From positions 5,128,643 to 5,192,642 of the forward strand of contig OY365817.1 of assembly GCA_959347315.1 (NCBI GenBank): 64,000 bases of DNA, written 5' to 3'. Below are positions 1 through 13,818 of the stretch, one piece after another. Position 1 is the stretch's first letter; every line of letters begins with the position of its first letter. Source of the stretch: Bimastos eiseni. Lineage: Eukaryota > Annelida > Clitellata > Crassiclitellata > Lumbricidae. The position numbers and the translations under genes were made by a program. The notes below the pieces were generated by a model. That model worked only from the letters and a program-made list of their open reading frames with translations. It searched no databases and was not told the DNA's origin.

Positions 1-3000
1 AAGGAAGAGAGACAGAGAATAGAAATGGAATAAAATGAAGAGGGACAGAATAGAAATGGAAGAAAAGGAAGAGACACAGAGAATAGAAATGGAAGAAAAG
101 TAAGAGGGACAGAATAGAAATGGAAGAAATGGAAGAGAGACAGAGAATAGAAATGGAAGAAAAGGAAGAGAGACAGATTAGAAATGGAAGAAAAGGAAGA
201 GGGACAATGAATACAAATGGAAGAAAAGGAAGAGAGACAGAGAATAGAATTGGAAGAAAAGGAAAAGAGACAGAGAATAGAAATGGAAGAAAGGGAAGAG
301 AGACAGAGAATAGAAATGGAAGAAAAGGAAGAGGGACAGAGAATAGATATGGAATGAAATGAAGAGAGACGGAGAATTGAAATGTATGAAAAGGAAGAGA
401 GATAGAGAATGGAAATGGAAGAAAAGGAAGAGGGACAGAATCGAAATGGAAGAATAGGAAGAGGGACAGAATAGAAATGGAAGAAAAGGAAGTGGGACAG
501 AGAATGGAAATGAATAAAATGAAGAGAGACGGAGACTAGAAATGGAAGAAAAGGAAGAGGGACAGAAAATAGAAACGGAAGAAAATGAAGAGAGACGGAG
601 AATAGAAATGGAAGAAAAGGAAGAGAGACAGCGAATAGAAATGGAAGAAAAGGATGAGAGACAGAGAATAGAAATGGAAGAAAAGGATAAGGGACAGAGA
701 ATAGAAACGGAAGAAAAGGAAGAGGGACGGAGAATAGAAATGGAAGAAAAGGAAAAGAGACAGAGAATAGAAATGGAAGAAAAGGAAGAGGGACAGAATA
801 GAAATGGAAGAAAAGAAAGAGAGACGGAGAATAGAAACGGAAGAAAAGGAAGAGGGACAGAGAATAGAAATGAAAGAAAAGTATGAGGGACAAAGAATAG
901 AAATGGAAGAAAAGGAAGAGGGACAGAGAATAGAAATGGAAGAAAGGGAAGAGAGACAGAGAATAGAATTGGAAGAAAAGGAAGAGAGACGGATAATAGA
1001 AATGGAATAAAATGAAGAGAGACGGAGAATAGAAATGGAAGAAAAGGAAGAGAGACAGAGAATAGAAATGGAATTAAATGAAGAGGGACAGATTAGAAAT
1101 GGAAGAAAAGGAAGAGAGACAGAGAATAGAAATGGAAGAAAAGGAAGAGGGACAGAGAATAGAAATGGAATTAAATGAAGAGTGAGAATAGAAATGGAAG
1201 AAAATGAAGAGAGACAGAGAATAGAAATGGAAGAAAATAAAGAGGGACAGAATAGAAATGGAAGAAATGGAAGAGAGACAGAGAATAGAAATGGAGGAAA
1301 AGGAAGAGAGACAGATTAGAAATGGAAGAAAAGGAAGAGGGACAGAGAATAGAAAAGGAATAAAATGAAGAGGGACAGAATAGAAATGGAAGAAGAGGAA
1401 GAGAGACAGAGAATAGAATTGGAAAAAAAGGAAGAGGGACAGAGAATAGAAATGGAATTAAATGAAGAGTGAGAATAGAAATGGAAGATGATGAAGAGAA
1501 ACAGAGAATAGAAATGGAAGAAAAGAAAGAGGGACAGAATAGAAATGGAAGAAATGGAAGAGAGACAGAGAATAGAAATCGATGAAAAGGAAGAGAGACA
1601 GATTAGAAATGGATGAAAAGGAAGAGGGACAGTGAATAGAAATGGAAGAAAAGGAAGAGAGACAGAGAATAGAAATGGAATAAAATGAAGAGGGACAGAA
1701 TAGAAATGGAAGAAAAGGAAGAGAGACAGAGTATGGAAATGGAAGAAAAGGAAGAGGGACAGAATAGAAATGGAAGAAATGGAAGAGAGACAGAGAATAG
1801 AATAGGAAGAAAAGGAAGAGAGACAGATTAGAAAAGGAAGAAAAGGAAGAGGGACAATGAATAGAAATGGAAGAAAAGGAAGAGAGACAGAGAATAGAAA
1901 TGGAAGAAAAGGAAGAGCGACAGAGAGAAGAAATGGAGGAAACGGAAGAGAGACAGAGAATAGAATTGGAAGAAAAGAAAAAGAGACAGAGAATAGAAAT
2001 GGAAGAAAGGGAAGAGAGACAGAGAATAGAAATGGAAGAAAAGGAAGAGGGACAAAGAATAGAAATGGAATGAAATGAAGAGAGACGGAGAATTGAAATG
2101 TATGAAAAGGAAGAGAGATAGAGAATGGAATTGGAAGAAAAGGAAGAGGGACAGAATCGAAATGGAAGAAAAGGAAGAGGGACAGAATAGAAATGGAAGA
2201 AAAGGAAGTGGGACAGAGAATGGAAATGAATAAAATGAAGAGAGACGGAGACTAGAAATGGAAGAAAAGGAAGAGAGACAGAGAATAGAAATGGAAAAAA
2301 AGGAAGAGGGACAGAATAGAAATGGAAGAAAAGGAAGAGAGACAGAGAATAGAAATGGAATAAAATGAAGAGAGACGGAGAATAGAAATGGAAGAAAAGT
2401 AAAAGAGACAGAGAATAGAAATGGATTAAAATGAAGAGGGACAGAATAGACATGGAAGAAAAGGAAGAGAGACAGAGAAAGGAAATGGAAGAAAAGAAAG
2501 AGGGACAGAATAGAAATGGAAGAAATGGAAGAGGGACAGAGAATAGAAATGGAAGAAAAGGAAGAGAGACAGATAAGAAATGGAAGAAAAGGAAGAGGGA
2601 CAGTGAATAGAAATGGAAGAAAAGGAAGAGAGACAGAGAATAGAAATGAAAGAAAAGGAAGAGGGACAGAGAATAGAAATGGAAGAAAAGGAAGAGAGAC
2701 GGATAATAGAAATGGAATAAAATGAAGAGAGACGGAGAATAGAAATGGAAGAAAAGGAAGAGAGACAGAGAATAGAAATGGAATAAAATGAAGAGGGACA
2801 GAATAGAAATGGAAGAAAAGGAAGAGACACAGAGAATAGAAATGGAAGAAAAGTAAGAGGGACAGAATAGAAATGGAAGAAATGGAAGAGAGACAGAGAA
2901 TAGAAATGGAAGAAAAGGAAGAGAGACAGATTAGAAAGGGAAGAAAAGGAAGAGGGACAATGAATAGAAATGGAAGAAAAGGAAGAGAGACAGAGAATAG

Positions 3001-5028
3001 AATTGGAAGAAAAGGAAAAGAGACAGAGAATAGAAATGGAAGAAAGGGAAGAGAGACAGAGAATAGAAATGGAAGAAAAGGAAGAGGGACAGAGAATAGA
3101 TATGGAATGAAATGAAGAGAGACGGAAAATTGAAATGTATGAAAAGGAAGAGAGATAGAGAATGGAAATGGAAGAAAAGGAAGAGGGACAGAATCGAAAT
3201 GGAAGAATAGGAAGAGGGACAGAATAGAAATGGAAGAAAAGGAAGTGGGACAGAGAATGGAAATGAATAAAATGAAGAGAGACGGAGACTAGAAATGGAA
3301 GAAAAGGAAGAGGGACAGAAAATAGAAACGGAAGAAAATGAAGAGAGACGGAGAATAGAAATGGAAGAAAAGGAAGAGAGACAGCGAATAGAAATGGAAG
3401 AAAAGGATGAGAGACAGAGAATAGAAATGGAAGAAAAGGATAAGGGACAGAGAATAGAAACGGAAGAAAAGGAAGAGGGACGGAGAATAGAAATGGAAGA
3501 AAAGGAAAAGAGACAGAGAATAGAAATGGAAGAAAAGGAAGAGGGACAGAATAGAAATGGAAGAAAAGAAAGAGAGACAGAGAATAGAAACGGAAGAAAA
3601 GGAAGAGGGACAGAGAATAGAAATGAAAGAAAAGTATGAGGGACAAAGAATAGAAATGGAAGAAAAGGAAGAGGGACAGAGAATAGAAATGGAAGAAAGG
3701 GAAGAGAGACAGAGAATAGAATTGGAAGAAAAGGAAGAGAGACGGATAATAGAAATGGAATAAAATGAAGAGAGACGGAGAATAGAAATGGAAGAAAAGG
3801 AAGAGAGACAGAGAATAGAAATGGAATTAAATGAAGAGGGACAGATTAGAAATGGAAGAAAAGGAAGAGAGACAGAGAATAGAAATGGAAGAAAAGGAAG
3901 AGGGACAGAGAATAGAAATGGAATTAAATGAAGAGTGAGAATAGAAATGGAAGAGAATGAAGAGAGACAGAGAATAGAAATGGAAGAAAATAAAGAGGGA
4001 CAGAATAGAAATGGAAGAAATGGAAGAGAGACAGAGAATAGAAATGGAGGAAAAGGAAGAGAGACAGATTAGAAATGGAAGAAAAGGAAGAGGGACAGAG
4101 AATAGAAAAGGAATAAAATAAGGAGGGACAGAATAGAAATGGAAGAAGAGGAAGAGAGACAGAGAATAGAATTGGAAAAAAAGGAAGAGGGACAGAGAAT
4201 AGAAATGGAATTAAATGAAGAGTGAGATTAGAAATGGAAGATAATGAAGAGAGACAGAGAATAGAAATGGAAGAAAAGAAAGAGGGACAGAATAGAAATG
4301 GAAGAAATGGAAGAGAGACAGAGAATAGAAATCGATGAAAAGGAAGAGAGACAGATTAGAAATGGATGAAATGGAAGAGGGACAGTGAATAGAAATGGAA
4401 GAAAAGGAAGAGAGACAGAGAATAGAAATGGAATAAAATGAAGAGGGACAGAATAGAAATGGAAGAAAAGGAAGAGAGACAGAGTATGGAAATGGAAGAA
4501 AAGGAAGAGGGACAGAATAGAAATCGAAGAAATGGAAGAGAGACAGAGAATAGAATAGGAAGAAAAGGAAGAGAGACAGATTAGAAAAGGAAGAAAAGGA
4601 AGAGGGACAATGAATAGAAATGGAAGAAAAGGAAGAGAGACAGAGAATAGAAATGGAAGAAAAGGAAGAGGGACAGAGAATAGAAATGGAGGAAAAGAAA
4701 GAGAGACAGAGAATAGAATTGGAAGAAAAGAAAAAGAGACAGAGAATAGAAATGGAAGAAAGGGAAGAGAGACAGAGAATAGAAATGGAAGAAAAGGAAG
4801 AGGGACAGAGAATAGAAATGGAATGAAATGAAGAGAGACGGAGAATTGAAATGTATGAAAAGGAAGAGAGATAGAGAATGGAATTGGAAGAAAAGGAAGA
4901 GGGACAGAATCGAAATGGAAGAAAAGGAAGAGGGACAGAATAGAAATGGAAGAAAAGGAAGTGGGACAGAGAATGGAAATGAATAAAATGAAGAGAGACG
5001 GAGACTAGAAATGGAAGAAAAGGAAGAG
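1..5028 (+). repeat. Block pair with 2,753-bp offset (1-2,275 and 2,754-5,028)
   Basis: Sequence from base 1 matches sequence from 2,754 unit for unit, including rare variants such as GAAGAGACACAG, GTAAGAGGGAC and ATCGATGAAAAG. Scattered single-base differences occur, for example AAGAAAATGA at about 1,200 against AAGAGAATGA at about 3,953. The match stops near 2,275/5,028, where one copy continues with GAGAGACAGAG and the other with GAGGGACAGAAAATAG. Differences are more frequent than in the 2,170-bp and 3,727-bp pairs, so this duplication looks older. Confidence 0.88.
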
Positions 5029-7885
5029 GGACAGAAAATAGAAACGGAAGAAAATGAAGAGAGATGGAGAATAGAAATGGAAGAAAAGGAAGAGAGACAG
5101 CGAATAGAAATGGAAGAAAAGGATGAGAGACAGAGAATAGAAATGGAAGAAAAGGAAGAGGGACAGAGAATAGAAACGGAAGAAAAGGAAGAGGGACGGA
5201 GAATAGAAATGGAAGAAAAGGAAGAGAGACAGAGAATAGAAATGGAAGAAAAGGAAGAGGGACAGAATAGAAATGGAAGAAAAGAAAGAGAGACAGAGAA
5301 TAGAAACGGAAGAAAAGGAAGAGGGACAGAGAATAGAAATGAAAGAAAAGTATGAGGGACAGAGAATAGAAATGGAAGAAAAGGAAGAGGGACAGAGAAT
5401 AGAAATGGAAGAAAAGGAAGAGAGACAGAGAATAGAATTGGAATTAAATGAAGAGTGAGAATAGAAATGGAAGAAAATGAAGAGAGACAGAGAATAGAAA
5501 TGGAAGAAAATAAAGAGGGACAGAATAGAAATGGAAGAAATGGAAGAGAGACAGAGAATAGAAATGGAAGAAAAGGAAGAGGGACAGAGAATAGAAATGA
5601 AAGAAAAGGAAGAGGGACAGAGAATTGAAAAGGAAGAAAAGGAAGAGAGACGGATAATAGAAATGGAATAAAATAAAGAGAGACGGAGAATAGAAATGGA
5701 AGAAAAGGAAGAGGGACAGAATAGAAATGGAAGAAAAGAAAGAGAGACAGAGAATAGAAACGGAAGAAAAGGAAGAGGGACAGAGAATAGAAATGAAAGA
5801 AAAGTATGAGGGACAAAGAATAGAAATGGAAGAAAAGGAAGAGGGACAGAGAATAGAAATGGAAGAAAGGGAAGAGAGACAGAGAATAGAATTGGAAGAA
5901 AAGGAAGAGAGACGGATAATAGAAATGGAATAAAATGAAGAGAGACGGAGAATAGAAATGGAAGAAAAGGAAGAGAGACAGAGAATAGAAATGGAATTAA
6001 ATGAAGAGGGACAGATTAGAAATGGAAGAAAAGGAAGAGAGACAGAGAATAGAAATGGAAGAAAAGGAAGAGGGACAGAGAATAGAAATGGAATTAAATG
6101 AAGAGTGAGAATAGAAATGGAAGAGAATGAAGAGAGACAGAGAATAGAAATGGAAGAAAATAAAGAGGGACAGAATAGAAATGGAAGAAATGGAAGAGAG
6201 ACAGAGAATAGAAATGGAGGAAAAGGAAGAGAGACAGATTAGAAATGGAAGAAAAGGAAGAGGGACAGAGAATAGAAAAGGAATAAAATAAGGAGGGACA
6301 GAATAGAAATGGAAGAAGAGGAAGAGAGACAGAGAATAGAATTGGAAAAAAAGGAAGAGGGACAGAGAATAGAAATGGAATTAAATGAAGAGTGAGATTA
6401 GAAATGGAAGATAATGAAGAGAGACAGAGAATAGAAATGGAAGAAAAGAAAGAGGGACAGAATAGAAATGGAAGAAATGGAAGAGAGACAGAGAATAGAA
6501 ATCGATGAAAAGGAAGAGAGACAGATTAGAAATGGATGAAATGGAAGAGGGACAGTGAATAGAAATGGAAGAAAAGGAAGAGAGACAGAGAATAGAAATG
6601 GAATAAAATGAAGAGGGACAGAATAGAAATGGAAGAAAAGGAAGAGAGACAGAGTATGGAAATGGAAGAAAAGGAAGAGGGACAGAATAGAAATCGAAGA
6701 AATGGAAGAGAGACAGAGAATAGAATAGGAAGAAAAGGAAGAGAGACAGATTAGAAAAGGAAGAAAAGGAAGAGGGACAATGAATAGAAATGGAAGAAAA
6801 GGAAGAGAGACAGAGAATAGAAATGGAAGAAAAGGAAGAGGGACAGAGAATAGAAATGGAGGAAAAGAAAGAGAGACAGAGAATAGAATTGGAAGAAAAG
6901 AAAAAGAGACAGAGAATAGAAATGGAAGAAAGGGAAGAGAGACAGAGAATAGAAATGGAAGAAAAGGAAGAGGGACAGAGAATAGAAATGGAATGAAATG
7001 AAGAGAGACGGAGAATTGAAATGTATGAAAAGGAAGAGAGATAGAGAATGGAATTGGAAGAAAAGGAAGAGGGACAGAATCGAAATGGAAGAAAAGGAAG
7101 AGGGACAGAATAGAAATGGAAGAAAAGGAAGTGGGACAGAGAATGGAAATGAATAAAATGAAGAGAGACGGAGACTAGAAATGGAAGAAAAGGAAGAGGG
7201 ACAGAAAATAGAAACGGAAGAAAATGAAGAGAGATGGAGAATAGAAATGGAAGAAAAGGAAGAGAGACAGCGAATAGAAATGGAAGAAAAGGATGAGAGA
7301 CAGAGAATAGAAATGGAAGAAAAGGAAGAGGGACAGAGAATAGAAACGGAAGAAAAGGAAGAGGGACGGAGAATAGAAATGGAAGAAAAGGAAGAGAGAC
7401 AGAGAATAGAAATGGAAGAAAAGGAAGAGGGACAGAATAGAAATGGAAGAAAAGAAAGAGAGACAGAGAATAGAAACGGAAGAAAAGGAAGAGGGACAGA
7501 GAATAGAAATGAAAGAAAAGTATGAGGGACAGAGAATAGAAATGGAAGAAAAGGAAGAGGGACAGAGAATAGAAATGGAAGAAAAGGAAGAGAGACAGAG
7601 AATAGAATTGGAATTAAATGAAGAGTGAGAATAGAAATGGAAGAAAATGAAGAGAGACAGAGAATAGAAATGGAAGAAAATAAAGAGGGACAGAATAGAA
7701 ATGGAAGAAATGGAAGAGAGACAGAGAATAGAAATGGAAGAAAAGGAAGAGGGACAGAGAATAGAAATGAAAGAAAAGGAAGAGGGACAGAGAATTGAAA
7801 AGGAAGAAAAGGAAGAGAGACGGATAATAGAAATGGAATAAAATAAAGAGAGACGGAGAATAGAAATGGAAGAAAAGGAAGAGAG
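3520..7885 (+). repeat. Near-perfect tandem duplication, period 2,170 bp
   Basis: Copy 1 runs from about 3,520 to 5,689 and copy 2 from about 5,690 to 7,859, with matching continuing to 7,885. In every line I compared the copies were identical, down to rare variants such as GGAATAAAATAAGGAGGG, GAGTGAGATTAG, ATCGAT and GAGATGGAG. The second copy starts where 5,690 onwards returns to sequence found at 3,520. Such identity means either a recent unequal exchange or an assembly duplication. Confidence 0.9.
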
Positions 7886-8693
7886 ACAGAGAATAGAAAT
7901 GGAATAAAATGAAGAGGGACAGAATAGAAATGGAAGAAGAGGAAGAGAGACAGAGAATAGAATTGGAAAAAAAGGAAGAGGGACAGAGAATAGAAATGGA
8001 ATTAAATGAAGAGTGAGAATAGAAATGGAAGATAATGAAGAGAGACAGAGAATAGAAATGGAAGAAAAGAAAGAGGGACAGAATAGAAATGGAAGAAATG
8101 GAAGAGAGACAGAGAATAGAAATGGATGAAAAGGAAGAGAGACAGATTAGAAATGGATGAAAAGGAAGAGGGACAGTGAATAGAAATGGAAGAAAAGGAA
8201 GAGAGACAGAGAATAGAAATGGAATAAAATGAAGAGGGACAGAATAGAAATGGAAGAAAAGGAAGAGGGACAGAGAATAGAAATGGAAGAAAAGGAAGAG
8301 AGACAGAGAATAGAATTGGAAGAAAAGGAAAAGAGACAGAGAATAGAAATGTAAGAAAAGGAAGAGGGACAGTGAATAGAAAAGGAAGAAAAGGAAGAGA
8401 GACAGAGAATAGAAATGGAAGAAAAAGAAGAGGGACAGAGAATAGAAATGGAATGAAATGAAGAGAGACGGAGAATTGAAATGTATGAAAAGGAAGAGAG
8501 ATAGAGAATGGATATGGAAGAAAAGGAAGAGGGACAGAATCGAAATGGAAGAAAAGGAAGAGGGACAGAATAGAAATGGAAGAAAAGGAAGTGGGACAGA
8601 AAATAGAAACGGAAGAAAATGAAGAGAGACGGAGAATAGAAATGGAAGAAAAGGAAGAGAGACAGAGAATAGAAATGGAAAAAAAGGAAGAGG

Positions 8694-9665
8694 GACAGAA
8701 TAGAAATGGAAGAAAAGGAAGAGAGACAGAGAAAGGAAATGGAAGAAAAGAAAGAGGGACAGAATAGAAATGGAAGAAATGGAAGAGGGACAGAGAATAG
8801 AAATGGAAGAAAAGGAAGAGAGACAGATAAGAAATGGAAGAAAAGGAAGAGGGACAGTGAATAGAAATGGAAGAAAAGGAAGAGAGACAGAGAATAGAAA
8901 TGAAAGAAAAGGAAGAGGGACAGAGAATAGAAATGGAAGAAAAGGAAGAGAGACGGATAATAGAAATGGAATAAAATGAAGAGAGACGGAGAATAGAAAT
9001 GGAAGAAAAGGAAGAGAGACAGAGAATAGAAATGGAATAAAATGAAGAGGGACAGAATAGAAATGGAAGAAAAGGAAGAGACACAGAGAATAGAAATGGA
9101 AGAAAAGTAAGAGGGACAGAATAGAAATGGAAGAAATGGAAGAGAGACAGAGAATAGAAATGGAAGAAAAGGAAGAGAGACAGATTAGAAATGGAAGAAA
9201 AGGAAGAGGGACAATGAATAGAAATGGAAGAAAAGGAAGAGAGACAGAGAATAGAATTGGAAGAAAAGGAAAAGAGACAGAGAATAGAAATGGAAGAAAG
9301 GGAAGAGAGACAGAGAATAGAAATGGAAGAAAAGGAAGAGGGACAGAGAATAGATATGGAATGAAATGAAGAGAGACGGAGAATTGAAATGTATGAAAAG
9401 GAAGAGAGATAGAGAATGGAAATGGAAGAAAAGGAAGAGGGACAGAATCGAAATGGAAGAATAGGAAGAGGGACAGAATAGAAATGGAAGAAAAGGAAGT
9501 GGGACAGAGAATGGAAATGAATAAAATGAAGAGAGACGGAGACTAGAAATGGAAGAAAAGGAAGAGGGACAGAAAATAGAAACGGAAGAAAATGAAGAGA
9601 GACGGAGAATAGAAATGGAAGAAAAGGAAGAGAGACAGCGAATAGAAATGGAAGAAAAGGATGAG
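8694..9665 (+). repeat. Copy of 2,440-3,411 (offset 6,254 bp)
   Basis: The run from the GAGAAAGGAAATGG unit to the AAAAGGATGAGAGACAG unit repeats 2,440-3,411. It shares GAAGAGACACAG, GTAAGAGGGAC and the TATG landmark unit. Near 9,665 the sequence switches inside one unit from the 3.4-kb type to the 1.56-kb type, which marks a recombination junction. Confidence 0.82.
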
Positions 9666-12600
9666 AGACAGAGAATAGAAATCGATGAAAAGGAAGAGAG
9701 ACAGATTAGAAATGGATGAAAAGGAAGAGGGACAGTGAATAGAAATGGAAGAAAAGGAAGAGAGACAGAGAATAGAAATGGAATAAAATGAAGAGGGACA
9801 GAATAGAAATGGAAGAAAAGGAAGAGAGACAGAGTATGGAAATGGAAGAAAAGGAAGAGGGACAGAATAGAAATGGAAGAAATGGAAGAGAGACAGAGAA
9901 TAGAATAGGAAGAAAAGGAAGAGAGACAGATTAGAAAAGGAAGAAAAGGAAGAGGGACAATGAATAGAAATGGAAGAAAAGGAAGAGAGACAGAGAATAG
10001 AAATGGAAGAAAAGGAAGAGGGACAGAGAATAGAAATGGAGGAAAAGGAAGAGAGACAGAGAATAGAATTGGAAGAAAAGATAAAGAGACAGAGAATAGA
10101 AATGGAAGAAAGGGAAGAGAGACAGAGAATAGAAATGGAAGAAAAGGAAGAGGGACAGAGAATAGAAATGGAATGAAATGAAGAGAGACGGAGAATTGAA
10201 ATGTATGAAAAGGAATAGAGATAGAGAATGGAATTGGAAGAAAAGGAAGAGGGACAGAATCGAAATGGAAGAAAAGGAAGAGGGACAGAATAGAAATGGA
10301 AGAAAAGGAAGTGGGACAGAGAATGGAAATGAATAAAATGAAGAGAGACGGAGACTAGAAATGGAAGAAAAGGAAGAGAGACAGAGAATAGAAATGGAAA
10401 AAAAGGAAGAGGGACAGAATAGAAATGGAAGAAAAGGAAGAGAGACAGAGAATAGAAATGGAATAAAATGAAGAGAGACGGAGAATAGAAATGGAAGAAA
10501 AGTAAAAGAGACAGAGAATAGAAATGGATTAAAATGAAGAGGGACAGAATAGACATGGAAGAAAAGGAAGAGAGACAGAGAAAGGAAATGGAAGAAAAGA
10601 AAGAGGGACAGAATAGAAATGGAAGAAATGGAAGAGGGACAGAGAATAGAAATGGAAGAAAAGGAAGAGAGACAGATAAGAAATGGAAGAAAAGGAAGAG
10701 GGACAGTGAATAGAAATGGAAGAAAAGGAAGAGAGACAGAGAATAGAAATGAAAGAAAAGGAAGAGGGACAGAGAATAGAAATGGAAGAAAAGGAAGAGA
10801 GACGGATAATAGAAATGGAATAAAATGAAGAGAGACGGAGAATAGAAATGGAAGAAAAGTAAGAGAGACAGAGAATAGAAATGGAATAAAATGAAGAGGG
10901 ACAGAATAGAAATGGAAGAAAAGGAAGAGACACAGAGAAAAGAAATGGAAGAAAAGTAAGAGGGACAGAATAGAAATGGAAGAAATGGAAGAGAGACAGA
11001 GAATAGAAATGGAAGAAAAGGAAGAGAGACAGATTAGAAATGGAAGAAAAGGAAGAGGGACAATGAATAGAAATGGAAGAAAAGGAAGAGAGACAGAGAA
11101 TAGAATTGGAAGAAAAGGAAAAGAGACAGAGAATAGAAATGGAAGAAAGGGAAGAGAGACAGAGAATAGAAATGGAAGAAAAGGAAGAGGGACAGAGAAT
11201 AGATATGGAATGAAATGAAGAGAGACGGAGAATTGAAATGTATGAAAAGGAAGAGAGATAGAGAATGGAAATGGAAGAAAAGGAAGAGGGACAGAATCGA
11301 AATGGAAGAATAGGAAGAGGGACAGAATAGAAATGGAAGAAAAGGAAGTGGGACAGAGAATGGAAATGAATAAAATGAAGAGAGACGGAGACTAGAAATG
11401 GAAGAAAAGGAAGAGGGACAGAAAATAGAAACGGAAGAAAATGAAGAGAGACGGAGAATAGAAATGGAAGAAAAGGAAGAGAGACAGCGAATAGAAATGG
11501 AAGAAAAGGATGAGAGACAGAGAATAGAAATGGAAGAAAAGGATAAGGGACAGAGAATAGAAACGGAAGAAAAGGAAGAGGGACGGAGAATAGAAATGGA
11601 AGAAAAGGAAAAGAGACAGAGAATAGAAATGGAAGAAAAGGAAGAGGGACAGAATAGAAATGGAAGAAAAGAAAGAGAGACAGAGAATAGAAACGGAAGA
11701 AAAGGAAGAGGGACAGAGAATAGAAATGAAAGAAAAGTATGAGGGACAAAGAATAGAAATGGAAGAAAAGGAAGAGGGACAGAGAATAGAAATGGAAGAA
11801 AGGGAAGAGAGACAGAGAATAGAATTGGAAGAAAAGGAAGAGAGACGGATAATAGAAATGGAATAAAATGAAGAGAGACGGAGAATAGAAATGGAAGAAA
11901 AGGAAGAGAGACAGAGAATAGAAATGGAATTAAATGAAGAGGGACAGATTAGAAATGGAAGAAAAGGAAGAGAGACAGAGAATAGAAATGGAAGAAAAGG
12001 AAGAGGGACAGAGAATAGAAATGGAATTAAATGAAGAGTGAGAATAGAAATGGAAGAGAATGAAGAGAGACAGAGAATAGAAATGGAAGAAAATAAAGAG
12101 GGACAGAATAGAAATGGAAGAAATGGAAGAGAGACAGAGAATAGAAATGGAGGAAAAGGAAGAGAGACAGATTAGAAATGGAAGAAAAGGAAGAGGGACA
12201 GAGAATAGAAAAGGAATAAAATGAAGAGGGACAGAATAGAAATGGAAGAAGAGGAAGAGAGACAGAGAATAGAATTGGAAAAAAAGGAAGAGGGACAGAG
12301 AATAGAAATGGAATTAAATGAAGAGTGAGATTCGAAATGGAAGATAATGAAGAGAGACAGAGAATAGAAATGGAAGAAAAGAAAGAGGGACAGAATAGAA
12401 ATGGAAGAAATGGAAGAGAGACAGAGAATAGAAATCGATGAAAAGGAAGAGAGACAGATTAGAAATGGATGAAAAGGAAGAGGGACAGTGAATAGAAATG
12501 GAAGAAAAGGAAGAGAGACAGAGAATAGAAATGGAATAAAATGAAGAGGGACAGAATAGAAATGGAAGAAAAGGAAGAGAGACAGAGTATGGAAATGGAA

Positions 12601-13818
12601 GAAAAGGAAGAGGGACAGAATAGAAATGGAAGAAATGGAAGAGAGACAGAGAATAGAATAGGAAGAAAAGGAAGAGAGACAGATTAGAAAAGGAAGAAAA
12701 GGAAGAGGGACAATGAATAGAAATGGAAGAAAAGGAAGAGAGACAGAGAATAGAAATGGAAGAAAAGGAAGAGGGACAGAGAATAGAAATGGAGGAAAAG
12801 AAAGAGAGACAGAGAATAGAATTGGAAGAAAAGAAAAAGAGACAGAGAATAGAAATGGAAGAAAGGGAAGAGAGACAGAGAATAGAAATGGAAGAAAAGG
12901 AAGAGGGACAGAGAATAGAAATGGAATGAAATGAAGAGAGACGGAGAATTGAAATGTATGAAAAGGAAGAGAGATAGAGAATGGAATTGGAAGAAAAGGA
13001 AGAGGGACAGAATCGAAATGGAAGAAAAGGAAGAGGGACAGAATAGAAATGGAAGAAAAGGAAGTGGGACAGAGAATGGAAATGAATAAAATGAAGAGAG
13101 ACGGAGACTAGAAATGGAAGAAAAGGAAGAGGGACAGAAAATAGAAACGGAAGAAAATGAAGAGAGATGGAGAATAGAAATGGAAGAAAAGAAAGAGAGA
13201 CAGCGAATAGAAACGGAAGAAAAGGATGAGAGACAGAGAATAGAAATGGAAGAAAAGGAAGAGGGACAGAGAATAGAAACGGAAGAAAAGGAAGAGGGAC
13301 GGAGAATAGAAATGGAAGAAAAGGAAGAGAGACAGAGAATAGAAATGGAAGAAAAGGAAGAGGGACAGAATAGAAATGGAAGAAAAGAAAGAGAGACAGA
13401 GAATAGAAACGGAAGAAAAGGAAGAGGGACAGAGAATAGAAATGAAAGAAAAGTATGAGGGACAGAGAATAGAAATGGAAGAAAAGGAAGAGGGACAGAG
13501 AATAGAAATGGAAGAAAAGGAAGAGAGACAGAGAATAGAATTGGAATTAAATGAAGAGTGAGAATAGAAATGGAAGAAAATGAAGAGAGACAGAGAATAG
13601 AAATGGAAGAAAATAAAGAGGGACAGAATAGAAATGGAAGAAATGGAAGAGAGACAGAGAATAGAAATGGAAGAAAAGGAAGAGGGACAGAGAATAGAAA
13701 TGAAAGAAAAGGAAGAGGGACAGAGAATTGAAAAGGAAGAAAAGGAAGAGAGACGGATAATATAAATGGAATAAAATAAAGAGAGACGGAGAATAGAAAT
13801 GGAAGAAAAGGAAGAGAG
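9666..13818 (+). repeat. Copy of 1,563-5,715 (offset 8,103 bp)
   Basis: More than 4.1 kb lines up with 1,563-5,715 at a constant offset of 8,103 bp with no net indel. ATCGAT at 1,578 and 4,331 maps to 9,681 and 12,434, and the GACAATGAATAG unit near 1,857 maps to 9,960. A few single-base differences are visible. The block contains the internal 2,753-bp pair, so that pair was already present when this larger segment was copied. The match ends at 5,715/13,818. Confidence 0.88.

Noticed and set aside
1578..1583. ATCGAT as a regulatory site
   Set aside because: Its five copies are explained by duplication of one mutated unit; useful only as a marker.
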